Origin: Stutzerimonas stutzeri
GTDB taxonomy: Bacteria; Pseudomonadota; Gammaproteobacteria; Pseudomonadales; Pseudomonadaceae
Assembly: GCF_024448985.1 (NCBI RefSeq)
Contig: NZ_JAMOII010000006.1
Span: 62,001-126,000, forward strand
Length of the DNA: 64,000 nt
Direction: 5' to 3'
Under the pieces are notes generated by a model. It ran no database searches, was not told the DNA's origin, and was given only the letters and a program-made list of their open reading frames with translations. Positions 54,341 to 63,920 of this stretch are shown here, piece after piece. Positions within the stretch are counted from its first letter, which is position 1; each line of letters starts with the position of its first letter. The position numbers and the translations under genes are program-made.

Positions 54341-55489
54341 ATGCGTTGGAAGACTGCCGCACTGCTGACCCTGGCCGTCCTGACTGCCGGTTGCAGCAGC
54401 AATGACAAGAAAGAACCCGAACCCGCCGAGTTGGTCAAGTTCGATGCCGAGATCGAGCTGAGCAAGCAATGGAATCGTTCGATCGGTGAAGGCCAGGGTG
54501 AGACCTACAATCTGCTAACACCTGTCGTCTACGGTGATGAGATATTCGCCGCTGACGTCGAAGGGCTCGTCGTAGCGATGGATCGCATGACCGGCAAGGT
54601 CAACTGGAAAAGTGATCTGGAGATGCCGATATCCGGCGCGGTGGGTGCCGGTTACGGCTTGGTGCTGGTTGGCACCCTGCGTGGCGAAGTCCTGGCGCTC
54701 GATGTCTCGACCGGAGAAGAGCGTTGGCGCAGTCGGGTTAGCAGCGAGATTCTCGCCGCACCCGCCGTCAATGGTGACGTGGTGGTCGTTCAGACTCAGG
54801 ATGACCGTGTCATCGCGTTGGATATCGACACCGGTGAGCAGCGTTGGAGTTACGAAAGCTCCCCGGCGGTGCTTACTCTTCGTGGTACCGGCGCTCCGCT
54901 ACTGACCAATGAACTGGCCATTGCCGGGCTTTCCAGCGGCAAAGTCGTGGCGCTGGACACTCGTCGTGGTCTGCCTGTCTGGGAGCAGCGTGTCGCTATT
55001 CCGCAAGGCCGCTCCGAACTCGAGCGCGTCGTCGATATCGATGGCGGTCTGCTGCTTTCCGGCGAAACCTTGTATGTCGCCTCCTTCCAGGGACGCGTCG
55101 CTGCGCTGGATCTACAAAGCGGCCGTATTCTCTGGCAGCGCGATGCCTCCACCTCGTCCGGTGTGGCGATGGGCTACGGTAGCGTCTATCTCAGTCAGGC
55201 TGATGGCTCGGTTATCGGAATCGATGAACGTTCGACTACGGTGCTTTGGACGAACGACGAGCTCGCTCGCCGCCAGCTATCGGCGCCAACCGTGTTTTCC
55301 AGCTATGTGGTGGTCGGCGACAAGGAAGGTTATCTGCATTTCCTGAGTCAGGTCGATGGTCGCTTCGTGGCACGCACTCGCATCGATAGCAATGGCGTGC
55401 GTGCGCGGCCTGTGGTCGAGGGTGACTGGCTGTATGCCTACGGCAATGGCGGGAAGCTGGTCGCGTTGACTATTCGCCAGGCGGATTGA
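54341..55489 (+). CDS. bamB: Outer-membrane protein assembly factor BamB
   Basis: A 382-residue lipoprotein of the BAM complex. The lipobox LTAGC ends at Cys18. An eight-bladed PQQ-like propeller follows, with repeated motifs such as VVAMDRMTGKVNWKSDLE, VLALDVSTGEERWRSRV and VIALDIDTGEQRWSYESS. ATG 54341 is chosen because it begins the signal peptide; upstream in-frame GTG and TTG codons fall before it. Confidence 0.94.
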   Translation: MRWKTAALLTLAVLTAGCSSNDKKEPEPAELVKFDAEIELSKQWNRSIGEGQGETYNLLTPVVYGDEIFAADVEGLVVAMDRMTGKVNWKSDLEMPISGAVGAGYGLVLVGTLRGEVLALDVSTGEERWRSRVSSEILAAPAVNGDVVVVQTQDDRVIALDIDTGEQRWSYESSPAVLTLRGTGAPLLTNELAIAGLSSGKVVALDTRRGLPVWEQRVAIPQGRSELERVVDIDGGLLLSGETLYVASFQGRVAALDLQSGRILWQRDASTSSGVAMGYGSVYLSQADGSVIGIDERSTTVLWTNDELARRQLSAPTVFSSYVVVGDKEGYLHFLSQVDGRFVARTRIDSNGVRARPVVEGDWLYAYGNGGKLVALTIRQAD

Positions 55490-55540
55490 CCGCCCGGGTC
55501 ATTCGTCTGCTGTTCCGCTTGGGCGGAACGCTTAATATCC

Positions 55541-55571
55541 GGCCGCTGCCTTGCAGCGGCCTTCGTGTTTT
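55541..55571 (+). terminator. Rho-independent terminator after bamB
   Basis: GGCCGCTG (55541-55548) pairs with CAGCGGCC (55554-55561) around a 5-nt loop, followed by TTCGTGTTTT. A second, smaller hairpin (GTTCCGCTTGGGCGGAAC, 55512-55529) precedes it. der has its own start region after this. Confidence 0.75.
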
Positions 55572-55596
55572 CTGAAATATCGCAGTGGAGAGCCGT

Positions 55597-57078
55597 ATGG
55601 TTCCCGTAATCGCCCTGGTGGGCCGCCCGAACGTCGGTAAATCCACCCTTTTCAATCGCCTGACCAAAAGCCGTGACGCCATCGTCGCGGAGTACGCCGG
55701 TCTGACCCGAGATCGCCAGTACGGTGAGGCCAAATGGCAGGGCCGCACCTATATCGTTATCGATACCGGTGGTCTGACCGGGGATGAAGAAGGTATCGAT
55801 GCCAAGATGGCCGAACAGTCGCTGCAAGCCATGGAGGAAGCCGATGCGGTGATGTTCATGGTCGACGCGCGCGCCGGCATGACACCGGGTGATCAGATGA
55901 TCGCCGAGCATCTGCGCAGGATGAATAAGCGCCACTTCCTGGTGGTGAACAAGGTCGACAGCATCGATCCGGACATCGCACGGGCCGAATTCAGCCCGTT
56001 GGGCCTCGGCGATGCGCTGCCGATCGCAGCCGCCCATGGCCGCGGTATCAGCCATATGCTGGAACAGGCGCTCGGCGCGTTTCCGAAGGACAACGCAGAA
56101 GAAACCGAAGGCGACGAGGGTGAGGGCGAGACGGTTGCCGAGGGTGAGGAGCTCAAGCGTATACCCGGGCCGAGCGAAAAGGATGGCATCAAGATCGCCA
56201 TCATCGGTCGCCCCAATGTCGGCAAATCGACGCTGGTCAACCGCATGCTTGGTGAAGAGCGAGTCATCGTGTATGACCAGGCCGGCACCACCCGCGACAG
56301 CATCTATATTCCCTTCGAGCGTGGCGAGGAGAAGTACACCCTGATCGACACCGCAGGCGTGCGGCGTCGCGGCAAGATCTTCGAGGCGGTGGAGAAATTC
56401 TCCGTGGTCAAGACACTGCAGGCGATCCAGGACGCCAACGTGGTGATCTTCGTCATGGATGCGCGCGAAGGCGTGGTCGAGCATGACCTCAACCTGCTCG
56501 GCTTCGTGCTGGACAGCGGTCGGGCGCTGGTCATCGCGCTGAACAAGTGGGACGGCATGGAGCCCGGCGAGAAGGATTACGTGAAGAAGGAACTGGAGCG
56601 CCGGCTGTTCTTCGTCGAGTTCGCCGACATCCATTTCATTTCCGCCAAGCACGGTACCGGCGTTGGCAATCTGTACAAGTCGGTGCAGGCCTCGTTCACT
56701 TCTGCCGTTACGCGTTGGCCCACCAGCCACCTGACCCAGATCCTTGAAGATGCCGTGCGCGAGCATGCGCCGCCGATGGTCGCTGGCCGTCGAATCAAGC
56801 TGCGCTATGCCCACCTCGGGGGCGCCAACCCGCCGCTGATCGTGATTCACGGCAACCAGGTCGACGCGATTCCCAAGTCCTATACGCGCTATCTGGAAAA
56901 TACCTATCGGCGTGTTCTGAAGCTGGTCGGCACACCGATCCGCATCGAGTACAAGGGCGGTGAAAACCCGTTCGAGGGCAAGAAAAACACTCTTACCGAT
57001 CGTCAGGTAAACAAGAAGCGCCGTCTCATGTCGCACCACAAGAAGGCCGAGAAGAAGCGCCGGGACAAAAAGCGCTGA
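55597..57078 (+). CDS. der: Ribosome-assembly GTPase Der (EngA)
   Basis: A 493-residue GTPase needed for 50S subunit maturation. It has two tandem G domains, each with GRPNVGKST, then NKVD in the first and NKWD in the second, joined by an acidic linker (about residues 168-190). A KH-like domain and a basic tail ([20 protein letters not shown]) complete it. ATG 55597 gives standard length; the GTG four codons earlier overlaps the ribosome-binding site. Confidence 0.97.
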   Translation: MVPVIALVGRPNVGKSTLFNRLTKSRDAIVAEYAGLTRDRQYGEAKWQGRTYIVIDTGGLTGDEEGIDAKMAEQSLQAMEEADAVMFMVDARAGMTPGDQMIAEHLRRMNKRHFLVVNKVDSIDPDIARAEFSPLGLGDALPIAAAHGRGISHMLEQALGAFPKDNAEETEGDEGEGETVAEGEELKRIPGPSEKDGIKIAIIGRPNVGKSTLVNRMLGEERVIVYDQAGTTRDSIYIPFERGEEKYTLIDTAGVRRRGKIFEAVEKFSVVKTLQAIQDANVVIFVMDAREGVVEHDLNLLGFVLDSGRALVIALNKWDGMEPGEKDYVKKELERRLFFVEFADIHFISAKHGTGVGNLYKSVQASFTSAVTRWPTSHLTQILEDAVREHAPPMVAGRRIKLRYAHLGGANPPLIVIHGNQVDAIPKSYTRYLENTYRRVLKLVGTPIRIEYKGGENPFEGKKNTLTDRQVNKKRRLMSHHKKAEKKRRDKKR

Positions 57079-57083
57079 GTCCA

Positions 57084-57423
57084 TAGGGTCGGTTGCCGTT
57101 TCGTCGCGAGCCGCGTTGCTGCGCCAAATCTCGCCAGGCCGGGCGGCGCTACGCAAGGCGTGGGACGCAGGTAATGCGCTGGGCCGGCGGCCGAGCCAAG
57201 TCCCGCAACGCCGCCTGGCGAGATTTGCCGCGCGACCCTTCGGGCCGGGCCTGTTTTTGCGCGATGCGGCGTTTCTTGACGCTCATTAGGAACGACTAAA
57301 CGTCGCTTCTCGTGCGATCTCCATGATGGAGTGAATGCCGCAAGCCCGCCGGGAGCGGGCGCGGCCTTGCCTCGCACAAAAACAGGCTCCGGCGCGGCCG
57401 CCCACGAACTGGCAACAGACCTA
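57084..57423. mobile_element. MITE-like element, family 2
   Basis: A 340-bp non-coding element with imperfect terminal inverted repeats: left TAGGGTCGGTTGCCGTTTCG, right end (minus strand) TAGGTCTGTTGCCAGTTCG. Its first 46 bp match 16793-16838. It starts 5 bp after the der stop and its right end forms the TAG stop of the minus-strand serine acetyltransferase. It contains internal inverted segments (TCTCGCCAGGC near 57128 against GCCTGGCGAGA near 57215) and no ORF of note. Confidence 0.7.
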
Positions 57424-58212
57424 GCCCTCGTCGAATGACTGGTCCATATTCAGGGCTGGTCGTGCGTGCCTCGGCTTGCCAACCTGGCGAGCCGGGTTGC
57501 CCACCACGGTTGTGTGGGGCGCAACGGGATGCAGTACGATGCTGCCCGCGCCGATTTTGGCGCCTTCGCCAATTTCAATATTGCCCAGGACTTTCGCGCC
57601 CGCGCCGATCAGCACTCCGCTGCGCACCTTCGGATGACGGTCGCCGCTTTCCTTGCCGGTTCCGCCCAGCGTCACGCCTTGCAGGATTGAAACGTCGTCG
57701 CCCACCTCGGCCGTTTCGCCGATGACGATTCCCGTACCGTGGTCGAGCATGATTCCGCTGCCCAGCCGGCTGGCCGGATTGATGTCGATGCCCAGACGTT
57801 CATTGCAGCGTGCCTGGATGAGCATCGCCAGCATTCGCTCATCCTGTTGATGCAGCCGATGCCCGATACGGTATGCCTGTAGGGAAAGGAATCCCTTGGA
57901 AAACAGGAGCACTTCCAGCGCGGTGTCGAAAGCAGGATCACGACTGACGATCGCCTGCAGGTCGCGCCAGGCCATTTCGCCCAGCAGCGGAGCCATTCGA
58001 TGCTCGCTGGCGAAGCGGTCGAACAGCGCATTCGCTTGTTCCGACGTATCTGCCAGTGTGCGGCTGACGCGATAGGCGAGTGCGCAGCCGAAATCCGGAT
58101 GATCGAGCACGACCTGCTGAACAATGCTTTCCAGGATCGGCTCCTTCCTAAGCGCCTGTTCGGCCTGGTCGCGCAGGTCGTTCCAGGAATGGCTGGCAGG
58201 TTGGATAGGCAT
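57421..58212 (-). CDS. Serine O-acetyltransferase, second paralogue (EpsC-like)
   Basis: A 263-residue enzyme of the CysE family. A helical N-terminal domain (LESIVQQVVLDHPDFGCALA) is followed by the hexapeptide beta-helix with [40 protein letters not shown] and GTGKESGDRHPKV. The start at 58212 has AAGGAGT upstream; a long frame further upstream is not coding. The TAG stop is supplied by the end of a TIR element, so the natural C-terminus may have been altered. It differs clearly from cysE at 41184. Confidence 0.9.
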   Translation of the reverse strand: MPIQPASHSWNDLRDQAEQALRKEPILESIVQQVVLDHPDFGCALAYRVSRTLADTSEQANALFDRFASEHRMAPLLGEMAWRDLQAIVSRDPAFDTALEVLLFSKGFLSLQAYRIGHRLHQQDERMLAMLIQARCNERLGIDINPASRLGSGIMLDHGTGIVIGETAEVGDDVSILQGVTLGGTGKESGDRHPKVRSGVLIGAGAKVLGNIEIGEGAKIGAGSIVLHPVAPHTTVVGNPARQVGKPRHARPALNMDQSFDEG

Positions 58213-58392
58213 AGCGGACTCCTTGGTGAGTATCAGCAGGCAACGGGCGCTGTGGGACTGGCGTTGCGCGCGGTCGCACCAACTGTACAGCCGAGGTTGT
58301 CGTTCTGGACACCCTCGTCTCGAGCGGCCTTGATCGGCTATGCTGTTTCCCCCTGTCGAAGCCCCGTACGGCAGGCCTGTTGGAAGCCCGTC

Positions 58393-59541
58393 ATGCTCAT
58401 CAGTAAATTGCCCAACGTCGGCACCACCATCTTCACCACCATGTCGCAGCTTGCGGCTCAGACCGGTGCGCTGAATCTGTCTCAAGGTTTCCCGGATTTC
58501 GATGGGCCCGATGCACTGCGCGAAGCGGTGGCTCGTCACGTCATGGCCGGACATAACCAGTACGCACCGATGACCGGTTTGCCGGCATTACGCGAGCAGG
58601 TGGCGTTGAAAGTCGCACGTCTGTATGGACGGCAGGTGAGCGCCGATAGCGAAGTCACCATTACGCCGGGCGCGACCCAGGCGATCTTCTGCGCTATTCA
58701 CGCGGTGGTGCGCCCGGGGGACGAAGTCATCGTTTTCGATCCCTGCTACGACAGCTACGAGCCGGCAGTGGAACTGGCCGGTGGCATCTGCATTCATCAG
58801 CCGCTGAGCCTGCCGAAGTTCACCATCGATTGGCAGAAGTTGGCCGAAACGATCACGCCACGCACCCGCATGATCGTGCTGAATACGCCGCACAATCCGA
58901 GCGGCGCGCTGATCGAAGCCGCAGATCTGGACCGTCTGGCCGAGTTGATGCGCGACAGGGATATCTATCTGCTCAGCGATGAGGTCTATGAGCATCTGGT
59001 ATTCGATGGCCGCGAACACGCCAGTGTGTTGCGTCACGAAGAGCTGTATCAGCGCGCGTTCGTCGTCAGTTCCTTCGGCAAGACCTACCACGTCACTGGC
59101 TGGAAGACTGGCTATGTAGTGGCGCCAGCCGCGTTGAGCGCCGAACTACGCAAGGTGCATCAATACGTCAGCTTTACCGGCGTCACGCCGCTGCAATGGG
59201 CGCTGGCCGACTTCATGGCCGCGCATCCTGATCACCTGAGTGAGCTGCCAGCCTTCTACCAGGCAAAGCGGGATCTGTTCTGCGATCTGCTGGCTGGGTC
59301 GCGGTTCAGCTTCACTCGCGCGGCGGGCACTTATTTCCAGCTGGTCGACTATTCGGCGATTCGTCCGGATCTAGACGACGTCGCCATGGCCGAGTGGCTC
59401 ACGCGTGAACACGGCGTGGCGAGCATCCCGATTTCGGTTTTTTATCAGACGCCTCCAGCCCAATCGCGGCTGGTCCGCTTCTGCTTCGCCAAACGAGAGG
59501 AGACGCTGCGCCAGGCAGCCGAACGACTATGCGCGATCTGA
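58393..59541 (+). CDS. Methionine-type aminotransferase (YbdL family)
   Basis: A 382-residue fold-type I PLP enzyme. The PLP lysine is Lys230 in SSFGKTYHVTGWKTGY; other blocks are LNLSQGFPDFDGPDALREAV, TPGATQAIFCAIHAVV and LNTPHNPSGALI. YbdL-like enzymes transaminate methionine and aromatic residues with keto acids. The overlap with an omega-amidase gene points to the glutamine-dependent route from 4-methylthio-2-oxobutyrate to methionine. ATG 58393 has GGAAG upstream; the longer frame to 58000 is antisense to the acetyltransferase. Confidence 0.9.
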   Translation: MLISKLPNVGTTIFTTMSQLAAQTGALNLSQGFPDFDGPDALREAVARHVMAGHNQYAPMTGLPALREQVALKVARLYGRQVSADSEVTITPGATQAIFCAIHAVVRPGDEVIVFDPCYDSYEPAVELAGGICIHQPLSLPKFTIDWQKLAETITPRTRMIVLNTPHNPSGALIEAADLDRLAELMRDRDIYLLSDEVYEHLVFDGREHASVLRHEELYQRAFVVSSFGKTYHVTGWKTGYVVAPAALSAELRKVHQYVSFTGVTPLQWALADFMAAHPDHLSELPAFYQAKRDLFCDLLAGSRFSFTRAAGTYFQLVDYSAIRPDLDDVAMAEWLTREHGVASIPISVFYQTPPAQSRLVRFCFAKREETLRQAAERLCAI

Positions 59542-60323
59542 ACGACTTGCCCAATCTCGAACTGGCGCTGATCCAGACCACACTCGTCTGGCAGGACGCC
59601 AGCGCCAATCGGGCGCGTTTCGATGAGTTGCTGGAGCAGGCGCGCGGTGCCGATCTGATCGTATTGCCGGAAATGTTCACCACGGCCTTTTCGATGAATT
59701 CATCGGAGCTGGCCGAGCCGGAGGAAGGGCCGACATACACCTGGCTGCGAGAGCAGGCGGCACGTATGGACGCGGTGATCACCGGCAGTGTCATCATCGA
59801 GGCCGCGGACGGCAGTCACCGCAATCGCCTACTCTGGGCGCGACCGAACGGCGAGATATCGCATTACGACAAACGCCATCTGTTCCGCATGGCTGGCGAG
59901 CACAAGCACTACACCGCTGGCGACCAGCAGGCGCTATTCGAGCTCAATGGTTGGCGTGTGCGACCGTTGATCTGCTACGACCTGCGCTTCCCCGTGTGGA
60001 GCCGTGATCCTCACGACACCGATTTGCTGCTGTATACGGCCAACTGGCCCGCTGCGCGCCGCAATGCCTGGAATCGGCTGCTTCCGGCTCGTGCCATCGA
60101 AAATCTTTGCTACGTCGCGGCGGTGAATCGTGTTGGAAAAGACGGCAATGGCTATCCGTACAGCGGCGACAGCCAGGTGTTGGATTATCTAGGCGATCCG
60201 GTGCTGGAGGCGGGTGACTCCGAAGGCGTATTCCGTACGACATTGCGCGCACGAGATCTGGCGGTGTTCCGAGAGAAATTCCCTGCGTATCACGACGGCG
60301 ACGTGTTCGAATTGAAGTTCTAG
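59529..60323 (+). CDS. Omega-amidase (nitrilase superfamily, YafV-like)
   Basis: A 264-residue carbon-nitrogen hydrolase. The catalytic triad is Glu48 (LPEMFTTAFSM), Lys115 (HYDKRHLF) and Cys149 (ICYDLRFPVWSR). YafV/MtnU-like enzymes hydrolyse 2-oxoglutaramate to 2-oxoglutarate and ammonia, pulling the partner transaminase forward. The gene overlaps the aminotransferase by 13 bases and, at its 3' end, the convergent DUF2784 gene by 4 bases. Confidence 0.9.
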   Translation: MRDLNDLPNLELALIQTTLVWQDASANRARFDELLEQARGADLIVLPEMFTTAFSMNSSELAEPEEGPTYTWLREQAARMDAVITGSVIIEAADGSHRNRLLWARPNGEISHYDKRHLFRMAGEHKHYTAGDQQALFELNGWRVRPLICYDLRFPVWSRDPHDTDLLLYTANWPAARRNAWNRLLPARAIENLCYVAAVNRVGKDGNGYPYSGDSQVLDYLGDPVLEAGDSEGVFRTTLRARDLAVFREKFPAYHDGDVFELKF

Positions 60324-60712
60324 CAGCGCGGGCCCGGCGTCTTCGTGGTGCTGCGCCGCCAGCGCGCCATCAACCAGCCATAGATCAGCACATTGGCCAG
60401 CACCACCACGGAAGCCAGTAGGTATTGCACGGGTACGCTCAACCAATCCGGGTAGATCAACGGCAGCAAATAATGCTCTACGAAGCTCGCCTCATACCCG
60501 GCACTGCCCGCTAGCCGCCGCAGCAGATTCTCCCAATGGGTCAAAGGGCAGTGGCCGCCCGTCAGCTCTACGAAAATGCCCCACGCTACGGCCGGAAAAT
60601 GCAGCACCAGGAAGCCGCGCTTCCAGGCGACCAGTAGGCCTCCCAACAACACGAAGATGATGAAACCCAGGTGCAGAAGCAACACTGCATCGGCGCCGAG
60701 TCGATAAAGCAT
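60320..60712 (-). CDS. DUF2784 family membrane protein
   Basis: A 130-residue inner-membrane protein with three to four hydrophobic segments. It has the DUF2784 features: ADAVLLLHLGFIIFVLLGGL, then LTGGHCPLTHWENLLRR and the C-terminal segment YLLASVVVLANVLIYGWLM. Its function is unknown. Upstream 60713-60948 contains only a short tandem repeat. Confidence 0.85.
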   Translation of the reverse strand: MLYRLGADAVLLLHLGFIIFVLLGGLLVAWKRGFLVLHFPAVAWGIFVELTGGHCPLTHWENLLRRLAGSAGYEASFVEHYLLPLIYPDWLSVPVQYLLASVVVLANVLIYGWLMARWRRSTTKTPGPRC

Positions 60713-60897
60713 GACGTTTATCCAGCCGTTTTCCGGAATTTTGAGGCACGCAGTCTGATTGTGTTGTAGAGCCGCCGTGCACGGAACCGGCAGCAGCGCA
60801 CCGAGCCGAGCCGATCGAACAAGGCTAGAGAATGCGGTGCCCGCGTGGCGGCGCGCAATATGCGTGCTGTTTGCTCCAGCGAAGCATAACGCTTGCT

Positions 60898-60924
60898 ACC
60901 GAGCTAACCGAGCTAACCGAGCTT
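60898..60924. repeat. Three tandem 9-bp repeats
   Basis: ACCGAGCTA occurs twice in a row and once more as ACCGAGCTT, in the gap between the DUF2784 start and the endonuclease stop. A small slippage-prone repeat with no evident role. Confidence 0.7.
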
Positions 60925-60948
60925 CCGGCTAACGCACGCCGCGCTGAT

Positions 60949-61680
60949 CTAGCCTCGTTTGCCGCCTACCGTTGCCGAGCGAGAAATCGACTTCGCGCAG
61001 CGACGTAGGTCGACGGAACCGACATAGCGATTAGCATTGCCCTGTACACACGCGACGCTGTTGTTACGCCATCGCTCCCACTCGCTCACCGGGTACTGGC
61101 GATTCCATATGTCGAAGAGGCGCCGGTCCTGTTTCGACAGGCGCAGACCGTAGCGCTCACTCATATAGAGATAGGTTCTGGCGATGGTGCCACGGCTATA
61201 GTCCGGCGGCATCGCGGTGCGTTGCTTGAAATTAACTACGAACCGGCAAGCGCCGTACTGGCTCGGCTTCTCGCTGAGCATGCCGAAGCCGTAGTTGCTG
61301 CGGTCTCCGTTGACCTCGCCGACCACCGGAACCAGATTGTGCAAATCGGCCTCGGCCTTGCTGAAAGTCGGATCGGTCGATGTGCAGCGCTTGCGTCCGC
61401 CTTGCTGCCAGCATTGACGTTGATGGCCGATCACCCAAGCGGGAACGATGTGTTCCCATTCGACGCGTGCGGCGCGCTTGGGCTGCTTGCGTGGAATGTA
61501 GCCACAGCTCGCCAGGTCGATCTGCTTGCCTTTGAAGGCGCAGCGGCAATAGAAATCCACCGGTCGCTCAGCATAGATGGTCCAGGCGATCTTCTTCGCC
61601 GCGTAGAAGGTTCGCGGCGCTTCGGCATGAACGACAGTGGATAAAAGAAGGGCAAGCAGAAGCAGGGTGTAACGACGCAT
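60949..61680 (-). CDS. endA: Periplasmic endonuclease I
   Basis: A 243-residue secreted DNase. A signal peptide of about 19 residues (MRRYTLLLLALLLSTVVHA) precedes the domain. The beta-beta-alpha metal motif is visible as RVEWEHIVPAWVIGHQRQCW, followed by DLHNLVPVVGEVNGDRSNYG with the conserved Asn. Paired cysteines (FYCRCAF, LASCGYI, KRCTST, YGACRF) suggest disulfides. It degrades double-stranded DNA in the periplasm. Confidence 0.92.
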   Translation of the reverse strand: MRRYTLLLLALLLSTVVHAEAPRTFYAAKKIAWTIYAERPVDFYCRCAFKGKQIDLASCGYIPRKQPKRAARVEWEHIVPAWVIGHQRQCWQQGGRKRCTSTDPTFSKAEADLHNLVPVVGEVNGDRSNYGFGMLSEKPSQYGACRFVVNFKQRTAMPPDYSRGTIARTYLYMSERYGLRLSKQDRRLFDIWNRQYPVSEWERWRNNSVACVQGNANRYVGSVDLRRCAKSISRSATVGGKRG

Positions 61681-61769
61681 GGGAATCTCGACGACTGGCT
61701 GAGAGTCGCATCCATGCGGGGCGCGTTATGTTACCTGAAATTCATAAAAAATCCATATAGAACAATAAG

Positions 61770-62636
61770 TTACATAGTGACACTAAGCCTGCGTCGACCC
61801 AGCCGATTGATCCAGAGAGAGGCGAGGATGATCAGCCCGCCGACGGCAAGTAGCAGCAGATTTGTCTCCGTACCCCAGATCAACAGATTCAGAACCAGCC
61901 CCACCGGTACCGCCAGATTGTTCATCACTGCCAATGTGCCGGCGTCCACCAGCGTAGCGCCCTTGTTCCAGCAGAATTGACCTAACGCCGTGGCCAGTAC
62001 ACCCATCCATACCAGTACTCCCCATTGGCTTGCCGTTCCAGGCATTTTTTCGGCATCGCCGAACAGCAGCCAGGCCGGCAGCACGATTACCAATGCACCG
62101 AGGAAGAAATAGCCAAAGCGCCGATAGAGCGGGACATCAGATGGATAGCGTTGCGCCAGGTGCTTATAGCCAACCTGCCCGGCGGCAAAGGTGAAATTGG
62201 CCAATTGCATCAATAGGAAACCGCCGAGAAAATCGCTGGAAATCCCGTCATAGCGGATCAGGCCCGCACCGAGTACCGCGACCGCCGCGGCCAGCAGCGC
62301 CCAAGGATTGAAGCGTCGATTGAGCGCGTCATCGATCAGCGTGACATGCAGCGGTGTGAGGACCGTGAACAGCAAAACCTCGGCCACCGTCAGGACGTTG
62401 AAGCTCAGATACAGGCACAGGTAGGTCACGCCGAACTGCAGCGCACCGACCAGCGTTACGCCTGCGATGAAGCCCGGCGCAACGCCGCGCCAACGGGTGA
62501 GCGGGAGAAACACGAGTCCGGCGATAACCACGCGGGTAAGCACCGCGAAATAACTGTCCACTTGGCCGGCCAGGTAAGCGCCGATCAGGTTGAAAGAAAA
62601 CGCCCAGAGCAGGGTTACGAAGATCAGGTAAAGCAT
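61770..62636 (-). CDS. EamA-family (DMT) transporter
   Basis: A 288-residue inner-membrane protein with ten hydrophobic segments in two EamA repeats (LIFVTLLWAFSFNLIGAYLA and FLLMQLANFTFAAGQVGYKH). Members export metabolites or amino acids; carrier type and substrate cannot be assigned. The start at 62636 is followed at once by the first membrane segment. Confidence 0.88.
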   Translation of the reverse strand: MLYLIFVTLLWAFSFNLIGAYLAGQVDSYFAVLTRVVIAGLVFLPLTRWRGVAPGFIAGVTLVGALQFGVTYLCLYLSFNVLTVAEVLLFTVLTPLHVTLIDDALNRRFNPWALLAAAVAVLGAGLIRYDGISSDFLGGFLLMQLANFTFAAGQVGYKHLAQRYPSDVPLYRRFGYFFLGALVIVLPAWLLFGDAEKMPGTASQWGVLVWMGVLATALGQFCWNKGATLVDAGTLAVMNNLAVPVGLVLNLLIWGTETNLLLLAVGGLIILASLWINRLGRRRLSVTM

Positions 62637-62746
62637 GCCGGCTCCTCAGCAGAAGGCCGGCGACCTTAGCGGCTCGGCTGCAAAGAGGGAAGACCCAGCG
62701 TGCGTTCGGTGGCTGGCGCGCTCGGGCCCGGCGCGCCAGCGTAGGC

Positions 62747-63802
62747 TCAGGCGGACTTGAGCGAGGCCATGTCGATGACGAAGCGGTATTTCACATCGCT
62801 CTTGAGCATGCGCTCGTAGGCTTCGTTGATGTCTTGCATGCGGATCATCTCGATGTCCGAAACGATGCTGTGCTCTGCGCAGAAATCCAGCATCTCCTGA
62901 GTCTCGGCGATACCGCCGATCAACGAGCCGGCCAGCCGGCGGCGCTTGAAGATCAGCCCGAAGACGTTTGGCGACGGGTGGGGCGATGCCGGTGCGCCCA
63001 CCAGGGTCATGGTGGCATCGCGCTTGAGCAACGCCATGAAGGCATCGAGGTTGTGCGGTGCGGCCACGGTGTTGAGGATGAAGTCGAAGCTGTTCAGATG
63101 TGCAGCCATCTCGTCTTTGTTCTTCGATACCACGACTTCCGACGCACCCAGGCGCAGGGCGTCTTTCCGCTTGTCCGGCGATGTGGTGAATAGCACGACC
63201 TTCGCGCCCATCGCGTTGGCGATTTTCACCGCCATGTGGCCAAGGCCGCCGAGGCCGACCACACCCACTTTCTGGCCGGGGCCGACTTTCCACTGGCGCA
63301 GCGGTGAATAAGTGGTGATGCCGGCACAGAGCAGGGGCGCGACGGCGGCCAAGTTGGCGGTGTGGCTAATGCGCAGCATGTACTTCTCGTCCACCACGAT
63401 GCTGTCCGAGTAGCCGCCGAGTGTGTTCTCGCTGCCGCCGAACGCCGAGCCGTTGTAGGTGCCGATGAAACCGTTCTCGCAGTACTGCTCAAGGCCTTCG
63501 CCGCACGACGAACAGCTGCGGCAGCTGTCGACCAGGCAGCCGACGCCGGCCAGATCACCGGCTTTGAAGCGCGATACGGCCGAGCCGACCGCGGTAACGC
63601 GGCCAACGATCTCGTGGCCTGGTACGGATGGATAAAGGGTGTTGTTCCATTCGTTGCGTGCGGTGTGCAGGTCGGAGTGGCAGACACCGCAGTAAAGGAT
63701 GTCGATCTGTACGTCGTTCGGCCCGACTGCGCGGCGCGAAAACGAATGAGGGGCGAGCGGTGTGCTCGGGTCGAGGGCGGCGTAACCGATGGCGTTGCTC
63801 AT
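62747..63802 (-). CDS. Zinc-dependent NAD(P) alcohol dehydrogenase (YahK/CAD type)
   Basis: A 351-residue medium-chain dehydrogenase. The catalytic zinc ligands lie in YCGVCHSDLHTARNEW and PSVPGHEIVGRV; the structural zinc ligands in CRSCSSCGEGLEQYC. The cofactor loop is VGVVGLGGLGHMAVKIANAM. YahK-like enzymes reduce a wide range of aldehydes with NADPH. A strong ribosome-binding site (AGGAG) precedes the start at 63802. Confidence 0.93.
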   Translation of the reverse strand: MSNAIGYAALDPSTPLAPHSFSRRAVGPNDVQIDILYCGVCHSDLHTARNEWNNTLYPSVPGHEIVGRVTAVGSAVSRFKAGDLAGVGCLVDSCRSCSSCGEGLEQYCENGFIGTYNGSAFGGSENTLGGYSDSIVVDEKYMLRISHTANLAAVAPLLCAGITTYSPLRQWKVGPGQKVGVVGLGGLGHMAVKIANAMGAKVVLFTTSPDKRKDALRLGASEVVVSKNKDEMAAHLNSFDFILNTVAAPHNLDAFMALLKRDATMTLVGAPASPHPSPNVFGLIFKRRRLAGSLIGGIAETQEMLDFCAEHSIVSDIEMIRMQDINEAYERMLKSDVKYRFVIDMASLKSA

Positions 63803-63920
63803 GGCGGCTCCTGTGTTTGCATGTCCGGGCTGGAGGCCAAGCTTATACCGATGGCGGCGACGTCGTTTGCACGATTCTCGCGATGAATGACAGATTACTG
63901 TCGAAAGGATTTGGAAAGTA

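Noticed and set aside
55438-57156. 572-codon minus-strand ORF antisense to der
   Set aside because: Shadow of der; der shows two intact GTPase domains.
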